Of a stretch of DNA of 64,000 nucleotides, positions 1 to 8,791 are shown in pieces. A program made the position numbers and the translations under genes. The stretch's first letter is position 1, and the number at the start of each line of letters is the position of its first letter. The notes below the pieces were generated by a model. It was not told the origin of the DNA. It saw nothing but the letters and a program-made list of their open reading frames with translations, and searched no databases. Source of the DNA: Lepidonotus clava. Taxonomy: Eukaryota > Annelida > Polychaeta > Phyllodocida > Polynoidae. The stretch lies in contig OW387135.1 of assembly GCA_936440205.1 (NCBI GenBank), positions 33,210,792 to 33,274,791 of the forward strand, given 5' to 3'.

Positions 1-195
1 CCTAGATTAAAGATGTAAGATTGAGTCATTCGGAAATGACATTCAAAATTTGTTATTTACCTCCGGGCATGTATCTAGAGTTAATTCTTTTTCTTGTATA
101 AACAGAACAAAATAATTTCCAAAGAATCATGATTAGAAATCACCTGCACCCAGACCTGTTTCTTACATATTTGTTCCCTCTTTTTTATTTAGATT

Positions 196-306
196 ATGAC
201 AGTAGGATTAGGAAAGGCTCACCTGCTTGTACTCTTTCTTTTGCTCACACGAGCAATTGGGTCAATCAATGACACCCCTAAAACAGCTGCGGAGCCCGTA
301 GATGAG
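196..306 (+). CDS. Small secreted/membrane Cys-rich protein, exon 1 (signal peptide)
   Basis: ATG at 196 opens a typical signal peptide: a short N-terminus, then a hydrophobic core (LLVLFLLL) and a small-residue cleavage region (AIGS). The exon is 37 codons and ends in phase 0 at GAG|GTGAGT (306/307), a consensus donor. An acceptor follows at 508-509. Exons 2 and 3 keep the frame and give a total of 78 residues, so three consensus-spliced exons argue that this is a real transcript. No family is recognised. By layout it resembles the small one-pass Cys-tail proteins at 13.1-13.6 kb. Whether it belongs to the herpes-like element or to the host is unknown. Splicing is inferred from sequence only. 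Confidence 0.55.
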
Positions 307-509
307 GTGAGTATCAAATTCAGGTTTTTATGTTTTCCCACCTTATTATTCACAGTGATGTTTATGTCACCTATTATGAATATAACCGGAGAAATGGGAT
401 GTGATTCCAAAAAAAAATATTGTAAAGTGTTGTAAATTATTGTAAAGTGTCCACAAGTATGGTCTACATAACCCAAAAATGAAGTTGCTTTAAATTTTTC
501 ACTTTTCAG

Positions 510-609
510 ACGCCGAAGAAACCGTGCTGCTGTTTCTATACTTGTTGCCCTCCGAGACGGTCCCTCGTCGACAAGGCTGCAGATCCCGTTCTTGATACTC
601 CAACGAGTG
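510..609 (+). CDS. Small Cys-rich protein, exon 2
   Basis: The exon follows a polypyrimidine tract and CAG acceptor (508-509) and ends at a GTGAGT donor (610-615). It is 100 nt long and keeps the phase-0 frame of exon 1. It encodes a dense cysteine cluster (KKPCCCFYTCCPPRR) followed by a polar, proline-containing tail. Such a cluster could be palmitoylated or disulfide-bonded. It recalls the Cys clusters next to the membrane segments of the proteins at 13101 and 13338. Function unknown. Confidence 0.5.
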
Positions 610-1745
610 GTGAGTATTTTTTTCCCCCTGGCATCAAAGGATCAAGTACTGAAGGAGACATCACTTTGAGCAGATTGAGGAAATTTTGATACTTAAAAAT
701 GGTCTCAATTTTCTGATTTTGAAGAAAATTGACCAAACTAGCATCTATATGACAGATTTAGTGCACTCTTTTAAGAACACTTTGTGTGAGCAAAGAGTAT
801 CATTGTTTATGTTTTGGTGTGTTGGCATAGAATAAACTGAGTAGCATCACAGGGCATAAATTTTGCACAACTAGATCTTTAACTAGACATATAACGTTAA
901 AACAGACTTTGAAAGTGATGTATATTTAAAAAGCCCGGTTACCATTTCACCTCAATGTGAGCGGCAATCACCTGCTTACAAATTCTTAATTCTTCAAAGG
1001 ACATGTAGAAAATGCAACAGTATAAAAAGGAATGGCATGAAAAACTAAAGCTACAGTAGCTGCAACAAGAGACACAATGCAAATGAAGAGCACAAAGACA
1101 ACAAGAAAACCATTAAATGTACATTTTTATTTCACCATTGAATGCAGTCTTTTCATTTTCTTTCACAGTCAGCAGAACAATCAAATCTTTGTTCTTGTTT
1201 TGAAGGGTTGGTACATCTACTTTAAACCAAATAGGAAAATCAATATTTTGTCAAAAGAGACTGTGGAGCTTTTTTTTCTCGCGTTTTTCTCCTCAGATTT
1301 TTTTTTTCATTTTTTGACATGTCTGCAGAGAGGTACATGGACATGATTATCAGGGCTAATTTTGGCCAAAGTAGTTAACAGCAAATTAAGCAGGGGTACG
1401 TAAGAACATGTACTTTAAACCAAATAGGAAACTCAATTAGTTTGTCAAAAGAGTATTTGGAGGCCTCACCCATTTCCCTCTCTGCCGACACACTTTCTTT
1501 CTCTCGTTTTTCTCCTCAGATTTTTTTTATTATTATTTTTTGACGTGTCGGCAGAGAGGTAAATGGGCATGGTTCCCAGGGCTAATTTTGACAAAAGTAG
1601 ATAACAGCAAATTGAGCAGGTGTAGGGGGACGTAAGAATATGTACTTTAAACGAAATAGGAAACTCAATAGTTTGTCAAAAGAGACTCTGGAGGCCTCAC
1701 CCATTTATCTCTCTGCTGACACGCTTTTTTCTCTCTCATTTTTCT

Positions 1746-1776
<31 letters not shown>

Positions 1777-2065
1777 GACGTGTCGACAGAGAGGTAAATG
1801 GGCATGGTCCCCAGAGCTCATTTTGGCAAAAGTAGATAATGACTAGGTGAGCAGCTGTATGAGCACCTAACAACATCTACTTTAAACCAAATAGGAAAAT
1901 CAATAGTTTGTCAAAAGAGACTCTGGAACCTTTGCCCATTTATCTCTCTGCCGACACACTTTTTTTCTCTCATTTTCCTCCTCAGATTATTCTTTAATGT
2001 GTCGGGAGACAGTACAATGAGCTATTCTGACTTCATTATAGATATTTTATTCTTGTTTATTTCAG
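610..2065 (+). repeat. Long intron with gene fragment and four copies of a foldback repeat
   Basis: This putative intron between exons 2 and 3 contains a fragment related to the 3' end of the ankyrin gene (926-1080). It also holds about four tandem copies of a ~200-240 bp unit (from about 1205, 1409, 1640 and 1878). Each unit begins with TACTTTAAACNAAATAGGAAA. The middle units carry an imperfect inverted repeat: CCCATTTAYCTCTCTGCCGAC near 1468, 1698 and 1933, and its complement near 1543 and 1778. T-rich spacer lies between the arms. This looks like a tandemly amplified foldback/MITE-like sequence. No coding content is seen in it. Confidence 0.6.
926..1080 (+). pseudogene. Fragment of an ankyrin/SOCS-box gene 3' end
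   Basis: This stretch matches the last ~140 bp of the ankyrin gene at 5676-5832 with scattered differences. Shared landmarks are TTACCATT-CACCTCAAT, GCAATCACCTGCTTACA and the final CAGTAG/GACACAAT run. It is an isolated 3' fragment lying inside the intron of the small Cys-rich gene. A local duplication of the ankyrin gene, later reduced, is the simplest reading. It has no independent function that can be seen. Confidence 0.65.
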
Positions 2066-2091
2066 AGCCTCCAGTCGATGCAACTGGATAA
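2066..2091 (+). CDS. Small Cys-rich protein, exon 3 (C-terminal end)
   Basis: After a T-rich tract and TTTCAG acceptor (2060-2065) the frame from exon 2 continues for seven full codons to TAA at 2089-2091. A possible further donor (GTAAGT near 2132) and AATAAA signals near 2335 and 2395 suggest a spliced or extended 3' untranslated region. The coding part is very short, so its assignment depends on the splice-site match. Confidence 0.4.
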
Positions 2092-2518
2092 GTGTCCTCT
2101 ACCAGTATCGAAGAATTCATTCAGAGTGATTGGTAAGTTGGAATATATCCTAAAGCATTTAATTTATTTAGATGTAGATAAGCTTATTTCCGACACTTTT
2201 GTGAGGCAGAAGAGTTTTCTGAACATGTGATGTAAAGACATATTATTTTCCTTTTTTTGCAGGTTATGCTAGTTTCTTGTTTAGTTAACTAATGATACTT
2301 TGTCAGTTTGTATGACTATGCTATCTTTGTTCATAATAAAATGTCATTGATGGACCAGGAATTATTCTCTGTGACCACCATAATGACATGAATGTAATAA
2401 AACACAAATCATTTAATGAAACTAATCTTAGACTTTGCCTTCAATTTTAATCATGAGACTAGTGGTGCATTTTTTCCCCTTCAAATAAAGCATATTTCTA
2501 TCTTTCCAACCCCCACAG

Positions 2519-2571
2519 GGTTTGTCACATACCTCCTGGCCTGCTACAACTACTTGCTTCCTGCCAATATG
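2519..2571 (+). CDS. Possible short upstream exon of the Gln-rich ORF
   Basis: CCCCCACAG at about 2510-2518 is a good acceptor, and ATATG|GGTGAGTC near 2570 a good donor. The ~52-nt piece is open in the frame that joins in phase with the exon beginning near 2682. It encodes a hydrophobic stretch (YLLACYNYLLPANM) that could be part of a signal or membrane segment. The start codon lies upstream and was not located, so this is an inference from splice consensus alone. Confidence 0.3.
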
Positions 2572-2681
2572 GGTGAGTCTCCTTTATTGTGGAAATGCGT
2601 TTTAGCTTAGAGTTTCTGTCCCTTTTTGAATTCATAATGCCTCCCTATGAAGTTCTCATCAGCTGTAAAACACTGTTATAG

Positions 2682-3241
2682 GTGACCGTCCTGTGACATC
2701 TGTGGACCTGCCACAACAACGGATGCAGCAGCAGCAATGTGAAAAGACAAGTGTAGCTAATACTTCAGAAAACTGTACTAGACAAAATACAGAATTGCAA
2801 AATTCATTTCAAAAGATTAGGGACTGTGTAAGGATTGCGTTAATTGAACAGCAGCAGCGCATGCATCAGGAGAGATCTGCAAAGATACAAGAGTCACATT
2901 TGGCCAATGCATCAGAAAATTGTAGGAATCAAAAAGCTAGAGAGCAAAGGTCTTTAGAAGAGCTCATGAGACAGCAATGTTCTCCTGGTTCTTATAGTCT
3001 ACCTGAACAATGTTTGTTTCTACCACCACAACAAAGTATGAGGGGTCGTGGTATACTACGACCGCATTTGTTAAAACAGTCACAATCCTCTCAAGTACCA
3101 CGTGGTCATAATTCATATCATGGTGGTAAGCCTCAGCAGAGCTTCCCCAGAGGGTTATATGGACGTATTTTTCAACCATCATCTTCTCGCCGACCACATG
3201 GTTCTTGTCGTAGTTGTGATGCGGCAACTATCATTTGGTAA
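2682..3241 (+). CDS. Gln-rich protein with repeated ANASENC motif
   Basis: This is an open frame of about 185 codons. The track-style start at 2693 is GTG, so the true N-terminus is probably supplied by an upstream exon (acceptor TTATAG near 2681). Two internal repeats occur in the N-terminal half: TSVANTSENC-RQNTELQNSF and SHLANASENC-NQKAREQRSL. Both are helical, Gln/Glu/Lys-rich and about 60 residues apart. The C-terminal half is Pro/Ser/Arg-rich and low in complexity. A related ANASE-bearing stretch recurs at 13.8 kb. No known family is recognised; a coiled-coil or disordered adaptor is possible. Confidence 0.4.
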
Positions 3242-3500
3242 ACGATAGCCTCAGTCATACTCATTGTGCTTCTATAAGCACTTGAAAAAAAAAGAACAGC
3301 TTCTGACTAACATACGTGTATTTAAGAGTGTGTGATATTTAAGAAATTGACAGAAAAGCATCTTGCCATAGCATTCCTTATTTTCAAAAACCTTTTTTTA
3401 TTTTTTTTTCCTAATTTGTTCCAGAAACATCACTTCGTTCTGAAGAAGTTGATGGCTAGACCCTGCCTTCCTTAAATTCAGATTGAGTCTTTTTTGTTGA

Positions 3501-3806
3501 GTGCCTGGTGAGTTAGAACAAATCCTCACTTATTTTCTTTATGTTAAGATGTGGGAAAGGACATTTCCAATACTGCTATCAGACAAAACAGAGTTCCTAA
3601 ATCTCTGCGACTTGTTGACAATTCAGAAGTGTGACTTTTCATACATTGAATTAACAGATACAATATTAATTGTTCATTTTTACGACTTTGCTGACTTTCT
3701 TCATGTACAAAAGTCATTGATTAGACAGGAAGTTGTCCTAGATATAAGTTTGAAAGACCTGATAGATGTTACAATAGAATTTCAAGTGAAGCAGGGTCTG
3801 GTGTAA
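3501..3806 (+). CDS. Hypothetical 101-aa protein
   Basis: The frame is open from 3501 to TAA at 3804-3806. It encodes a mixed polar/hydrophobic sequence with no signal peptide, including LLSDKTEFLNLCDLLTI and VVLDISLKDLIDVTIEF, with the composition of a folded domain. It lies between the Gln-rich ORF and the ankyrin gene. Whether it starts at 3501 (non-ATG in the track), at the internal ATG KMWERTF near 3549, or is an exon is unclear. No family recognised. Confidence 0.3.
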   Translation: MPGELEQILTYFLYVKMWERTFPILLSDKTEFLNLCDLLTIQKCDFSYIELTDTILIVHFYDFADFLHVQKSLIRQEVVLDISLKDLIDVTIEFQVKQGLV

Positions 3807-4252
3807 GTCTCTGTTACAAGTAATAAGAGAATTATGTGGTTCTGTGATCTAGATTCAGAGGATGTGCTAATGTTGCTTCAGCTCCTGCTAGTACAAATGT
3901 TGCTGCAGCTGTCACTTGTTTTGCTGCTTATCTTGTTACCCCTCTAGTATGGTACCGTGTGTCATTCCTTGTAAGAAATATTCTTTTCTATTTTTGGTCC
4001 TTACTATCTTGATCTTTTATTTACTTTTTTCAAAATTTGTCCTGTATTTCCTGGTAGTTTTCCTTGTTGTTGCATACATTCAGACCTATTTTTTCTACTG
4101 CCATCCTTCTAGTACAGGTCAGTGTGAGAATACAGGATTTTTCTTTGCTTTGAATTTCCTGTACATTGTATTCTTTCCATTTCTGCCCTTTTTCATATTT
4201 CCTATCAGGTTCTTATATCCAGAAGAGCATTCTCGCCCATCATCCTACTTCT

Positions 4253-5806
4253 ATGGCAATACAGCCCCCATTACTTCAAGTACAGCAACAGCAGGGGCAG
4301 CTTGAAGATATGCAGCAGCAAAACCCATCAGAAAGAGATGGCATTCTGATGTGCTTCAGTGGTGCCATTGTTGAACAAGGGCAACAAATTCATTTATCTG
4401 TATGCAATGCAGATTTTGAGAAAGCCAAATCCCTTCTTGAGTCAGGATGTAACCCTGACTGTGAGACTTCATTGCACAAATATACACCGTTGTGCTTAGC
4501 TTTGCAAAGACATGGCTATGACATGATTGAACTATTGTTGAAATATAATGCTGATCCCAACAAACCATGCCATGTAGAAGCCAATGTGCCCATTACCCCC
4601 CTCTTAGTAGCCATCATGCAGAAAGATATCAGAGGTGTCGAACTGATAATCATGGCTGGGGGAGATGTGAACTACCAAGCTAGTGGTCTCAAGTTTTCTC
4701 CTTTAGGTTTTGCAGTTCAATCAGGGTCTTCCACAATTGTAGAGATGCTGCTCAAAGCTAAAGCAGATCCCAATTTTATGATGAAAGAGCGATGTTCTCA
4801 GCATCCACTTGTTCTAGCTTTTTCATCTGGTGACAAGGTTATCTGTGACTTGTTGCTTCAGTTTGGGGCAGACAGAGACCACTCTTTCAGAACGTCAGCT
4901 GGATTCTCGTTTCTCTATCTGGCAATAGCCATGGATCTGCCAGATATGGTGGATGCTTTGCTTTCACACTCAACTGAGAAACAATCTCTCCTTGACAGAC
5001 CATGTCATCCCCGAAGAGGTTTAGTTATTCCCACACCAATGAATCTAGCCGTATTCAGAGACAACCCTAAAACAATGAAGGTTTTGATGAGCCACGGTGC
5101 ATGTGTAAACTCACAAACAGGTTCCTTTGGGCCACTTCACAATGCTGCATTTGGAAACAAACTTCAAGCTGCTGCATTTCTCATAGATAATGATGCACTG
5201 ATCGACGATTGTGTACCGTATCCCCCTAAATCACTACTGATTACACACATGGTAGGACCCCAGACACCTCTATCTATAGCTTGTAATCAGGGCCACATCA
5301 AAATGGTGGAGCTGCTTCTGTTGAAAGGAGCTGCTGTTGTCCATTCCAAACATAATTTGTGCGTCAAGAATGTCAAGTTTCTTCCTTCCCCTGGAGAATC
5401 AACAAGTGGGGACCAAACAAGAGCAAAACTAGTAAATTTCATGCTTCTCAAAGGTCTTTCTCTCGACGGTAACTGTCAGTGCCATGGTAACTTGAACTTG
5501 TTAGAAGTTTGTCTGAGTAGAAAAGCAGATGAAGTCGCAAAGGTGCTAGTTGCACATGGAGCAGAGATAAGTTTAGACTTATTTAGAAGTCGATTTGATA
5601 CCCTTGTGGGACATGATGACAAAAATGTAGATTCTCTGACAATGCTGAGTGTAAAAGCATTCCGGAGAGGTTACTTGTTGAAAAGGCCAAATTACCATTC
5701 CACCTCAATTTGGCCAGCAATCACCTGCTTACAGATTCCTAATCGTTTGAAGGACATGTTGAAAATGCAACTGTATAAACAAGAATGGCAGCAAAAACTT
5801 AAGTAA
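4253..5806 (+). CDS. Ankyrin-repeat protein with C-terminal SOCS-box-like tail (ASB-like)
   Basis: A 517-aa protein if it starts at ATG 4253. The open frame extends further upstream, but that part is hydrophobic and probably intronic (acceptor CCTATCAG near 4208). After a Gln-rich leader come about nine ankyrin repeats, e.g. YTPLCLALQRHGYDMIELLL, FSPLGFAVQSGSSTIVEMLL and QTPLSIACNQGHIKMVELLL. The last ~45 residues (about 461-505) have the SOCS-box pattern: SLTMLSVKAFRRG as the BC-box-like helix, then IPNRLKDML as the Cul5-box-like end. Proteins of this architecture (ASB family) recruit substrates to Cullin-5/elongin ubiquitin ligases in the cytosol. A paralogue lies at 8792 and a 3' fragment at 926. 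Ankyrin identity is certain; the SOCS box is my inference from the pattern. Confidence 0.8.
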   Translation: MAIQPPLLQVQQQQGQLEDMQQQNPSERDGILMCFSGAIVEQGQQIHLSVCNADFEKAKSLLESGCNPDCETSLHKYTPLCLALQRHGYDMIELLLKYNADPNKPCHVEANVPITPLLVAIMQKDIRGVELIIMAGGDVNYQASGLKFSPLGFAVQSGSSTIVEMLLKAKADPNFMMKERCSQHPLVLAFSSGDKVICDLLLQFGADRDHSFRTSAGFSFLYLAIAMDLPDMVDALLSHSTEKQSLLDRPCHPRRGLVIPTPMNLAVFRDNPKTMKVLMSHGACVNSQTGSFGPLHNAAFGNKLQAAAFLIDNDALIDDCVPYPPKSLLITHMVGPQTPLSIACNQGHIKMVELLLLKGAAVVHSKHNLCVKNVKFLPSPGESTSGDQTRAKLVNFMLLKGLSLDGNCQCHGNLNLLEVCLSRKADEVAKVLVAHGAEISLDLFRSRFDTLVGHDDKNVDSLTMLSVKAFRRGYLLKRPNYHSTSIWPAITCLQIPNRLKDMLKMQLYKQEWQQKLK

Positions 5807-5935
5807 CAGTAGCAGCAACAGCAGACACAATTTTCTTTCCCTCATATTTTTATTATTTCTTGCCTAGGTGAAGACACGACAAAGCAGTTCTGTGTTATGG
5901 GAGACACACTCCTTAGTACAGAGGTATAGGAACAT

Positions 5936-6238
5936 GTGTGCACATATCATGACCAGAGATTCATAAAGAAATCTAGGTTGAGAAGTAACCAGCTGCTCAC
6001 ACACACACACACAAAAGAAGAAGAAAAAAGACTTGTGTATCTTCATTGCCCAAAAGCCTCTCTTTACAAACGTTGGTTGAAGATGAGGGACAGTATGAGG
6101 CCCAAGGATAAAATATCAAATACTGGTGAGAAGCGCTTCCTTTGTGAATACTGTGGCATACAGTTCAGGAGTCTGGGTCACTTCCGTGTACACAGACACA
6201 CACACACACGAGTTATACCCTCAGACCCCGTGACCTAA
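5936..6238 (+). CDS. Short ORF with one C2H2 zinc finger
   Basis: The 100-codon frame contains one canonical finger: a TGEK-type linker, then CEYCGIQF, a 12-residue spacer and HRHTH (C-x2-C-x12-H-x3-H), near its C-terminal end. The flanks are low complexity, and a CA/CACA microsatellite encodes the HTHTHT stretches. A single finger with a TGEK linker suggests a leftover exon of a poly-zinc-finger gene rather than a complete protein. DNA binding would need more fingers. It lies just downstream of the first ankyrin gene. Confidence 0.35.
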   Translation: MCTYHDQRFIKKSRLRSNQLLTHTHTKEEEKRLVYLHCPKASLYKRWLKMRDSMRPKDKISNTGEKRFLCEYCGIQFRSLGHFRVHRHTHTRVIPSDPVT

Positions 6239-6239
6239 T

Positions 6240-8584
6240 CAAAGAGCACACTCTCTGCCAGGTATGGTCAGGTACAGGCGCACAGCTGAAAAGCACTTTC
6301 ATCTAGCAACCTATAGTCTCTGTGTGTTGTGGTTTTGTAACAGTAGAAACAATGATATTTCACTTGAAAAGGACAATTTGCGCAAATGCATTTACTCGGT
6401 AGCCATTTTACATTTGGAGTGTTTGAAAGTATTGTTAATCCACTGTCAGTAGGATGAGCCATAAGTACAACATGTTACTTCCTCAAATCGGTTCACTGTA
6501 TGAAGGACTTGTATAATTTCCACTATGTTTTCAAGCAAAGTACTCCACATCTAACCTTAGTACGATGGGATTTCTATGCCATGTGTCATGTATTTTTATT
6601 AAGGGTGAACACCTTGAGATAATTAGATCACATTCCCTGTTGCTCTCCACTCTTATTGTCTTTGACTCAATGGCTGAATCTGAGGACTGTGGATCGGTAG
6701 GCCGGAGACTCGTTGTTGGGGAAAGGCTGGCACTGGCTGAGCAAGGACATCTCCTGTGTCACCTTGAGGGATCGGGAAGAACAAGAACTGTGACTTCTGT
6801 CCCCGTCGGCACACAAACTTTCCTTTGAGGAATCTTCTTAAATCTGCGAGAGGATTACCAGATGTGGATTGGAAGGCGGTGGTTCCAGCCAGGACCGAAA
6901 ACCATGGAGTAATGTGTCATCTTCTTTCTTCTTCTGTCTCCATTTGGATGCGGAACGACGACTTGGAATTTTTCCACCTGTACGCTGGTCAAATAGTATG
7001 GGCATGCCTGGACCAAGTGGACAAGTCTTGTAAAGGCCATCAGGGTGTGATCTATTCACTGTCGCCAACGACCATAGTGTATTATCGGTGATTAAGTAAT
7101 ATAGAACTCTAGAGGGGACGGGGTGCGGGCAAGGACGGTCAATTGAAGCCCCTCGCTCGTTCCCCATTGGTAGTATCTTAAAGAAGAATCTTAAAGAAGA
7201 AAAACATTTCATTGTGACTTCATCCAACTTGAACTCTTTTGCCCTGACGGCTTCAACGGCTGGCCAACCATGGTCTTATGCAGTCTCTGGCTCGCCTCTT
7301 TGGAAGTTGAGTTCGGCCATGCACCATAAAAATGACTTTCCCGGTAGATGGATCTCTTCCAAGTGAGGTTGTTCGCCTGGCCACGGATGTTTGGTCATCA
7401 CCAACAGTCAGCTGACCGAGAATATTGTGTTTGGATCTGTTGCTTTGGAAGTCTCCAGGGGCCTCGCGCCGCCAGAATCAGAATTGGACATGGATCCGGA
7501 AAACCCGATATTCAACTATTACTCACATCAATAACTTATGATAATACAAAAAAAAAACCCAAAAAAAACCCAAAAAAAACTCACATTCACAAGAACGAAC
7601 CATCAACTTTATATCAAACTCTCAGAAATAACCGAAAACAGTGATAATGGACAAGGCCAGAAGAAACTCAATGGTCCCTCTCCTGAGCTGCTTGAACACT
7701 GTAACTACACACCTGAAGTGCTTAGGTATCGCCGCTCCGACGTGCATGGAATACCTCATGGATACATTTCCGACATGGCCGGCGACTCGCATTAAACTGC
7801 CCCTGAAGACATGCGACACAGCTGGCAAATGCTACCATCTGCCTGGAGCTCCTGCCTCCCCTAACATACAAAGAATGAAAGAATGACACACAATTCACCA
7901 CTATTTACTATTTATATATTAAATCTCTCTCCTCAAAGAAAACTATGAATTTGTGAAGCCACTGCTGCGTGAGCTGAAGTTCAAGAAAAAGGCCTGGGGG
8001 AGGCAGCGGAATCGTCCCCCTCCCCCTGGCACGAACATTTGGTCCTTGCCAACTATGAAAGCGAGAACCATTATTGGGAGGCTCCTTACGTTGGGATATC
8101 GGGCCTTGTAAAAACTCTCTCTCTCTCTTCTCATCCTGCGGGAGAACGACATCACATCACAGAGTCTTTTTCAAGAATACTCCTATTTTTATATCATCCT
8201 CATGATAAGAAGTGCAAAGGTTGCTGGGCAGGCATAATGGGCACGGAATTGGGAGGACGGAGGGTTGTGACCGACCCTCGCATCCAGACTAGAGAATCAC
8301 GACTGTGTTGAAATGAATTGAAGGACTTCCCCTAACCAGTGTCACGGGATGATGAAAATCAACAATTAGATGTAAATGTGTGATAAACTCTTACTATGCA
8401 AAGCAGACAGTCCTGGTCCACGTGGTATGGCGTGAACAGTCCTTGATTGGTCCTATGGGCGGGTTGGGAAGGGGGTAAAGTCATCACACAGTCCTAAACC
8501 AATCGGCAGCAGCAGAAGCAACATCAGTACTCTATTGAGGTGAATTAATTTGAATAGAAATAAATCTCTCTGGTCATTCACTGG
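6240..8584. other. Noncoding stretch with dispersed repeat and A-rich microsatellite
   Basis: No convincing gene is seen here; the frames present are short and lack family features. Landmarks: 6694-6828 is one copy of a dispersed repeat also found at 11705-11840, and 7547-7580 is an (A7-8 CCC)n microsatellite. The remainder is mid-GC with no clear structure. It separates the two ankyrin gene blocks. Confidence 0.5.
6694..6828 (+). repeat. Dispersed repeat, copy 1
   Basis: This segment aligns with 11705-11840 in the same orientation. Shared landmarks are GGGGAAAGGCTGGCA, CTTGAGGGATC-GGA and GACTTCTGTCCCCGTCGGCA (CTCTATCCCCAGCGGCA in the second copy). It could be the edge of a larger old mobile element. 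No open frame or terminal repeat identifies its class. Confidence 0.55.
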
Positions 8585-8592
8585 TATAAATA
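8585..8592 (+). promoter_or_regulatory. TATA box upstream of second ankyrin gene
   Basis: GGTATAAATAGC is a near-perfect TATA box, about 200 bp before the ATG at 8792 in the same orientation. Transcription would start near 8615-8620 and give a leader of roughly 175 nt, or a spliced leader ending at the TTCTTTAAG acceptor-like site near 8729. A promoter here is inferred from sequence alone. Confidence 0.5.
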
Positions 8593-8791
8593 GCTGAGTT
8601 TTAGCAGTCAACTTCTCATATTCTGCATCTCTTCCACTTTTGAAAGAACTGGACTAGTGAAAATGACGAGGATTTGACTGATAGCTCACCTCAATCACAT
8701 TTTCTCTTTTTTTCCCCTTTTCTTTAAGGCGCACAAAGAAACCATCAAACAAGAAAGGCTCATCATCGTGTCTTCTCCAACAACCATTGAA

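Noticed and set aside
3916-4305. 129-aa hydrophobic ORF before the ankyrin gene
   Set aside because: Phe/Leu-rich translation of a T-rich, probably intronic stretch ending at an acceptor; overlaps the ankyrin frame.
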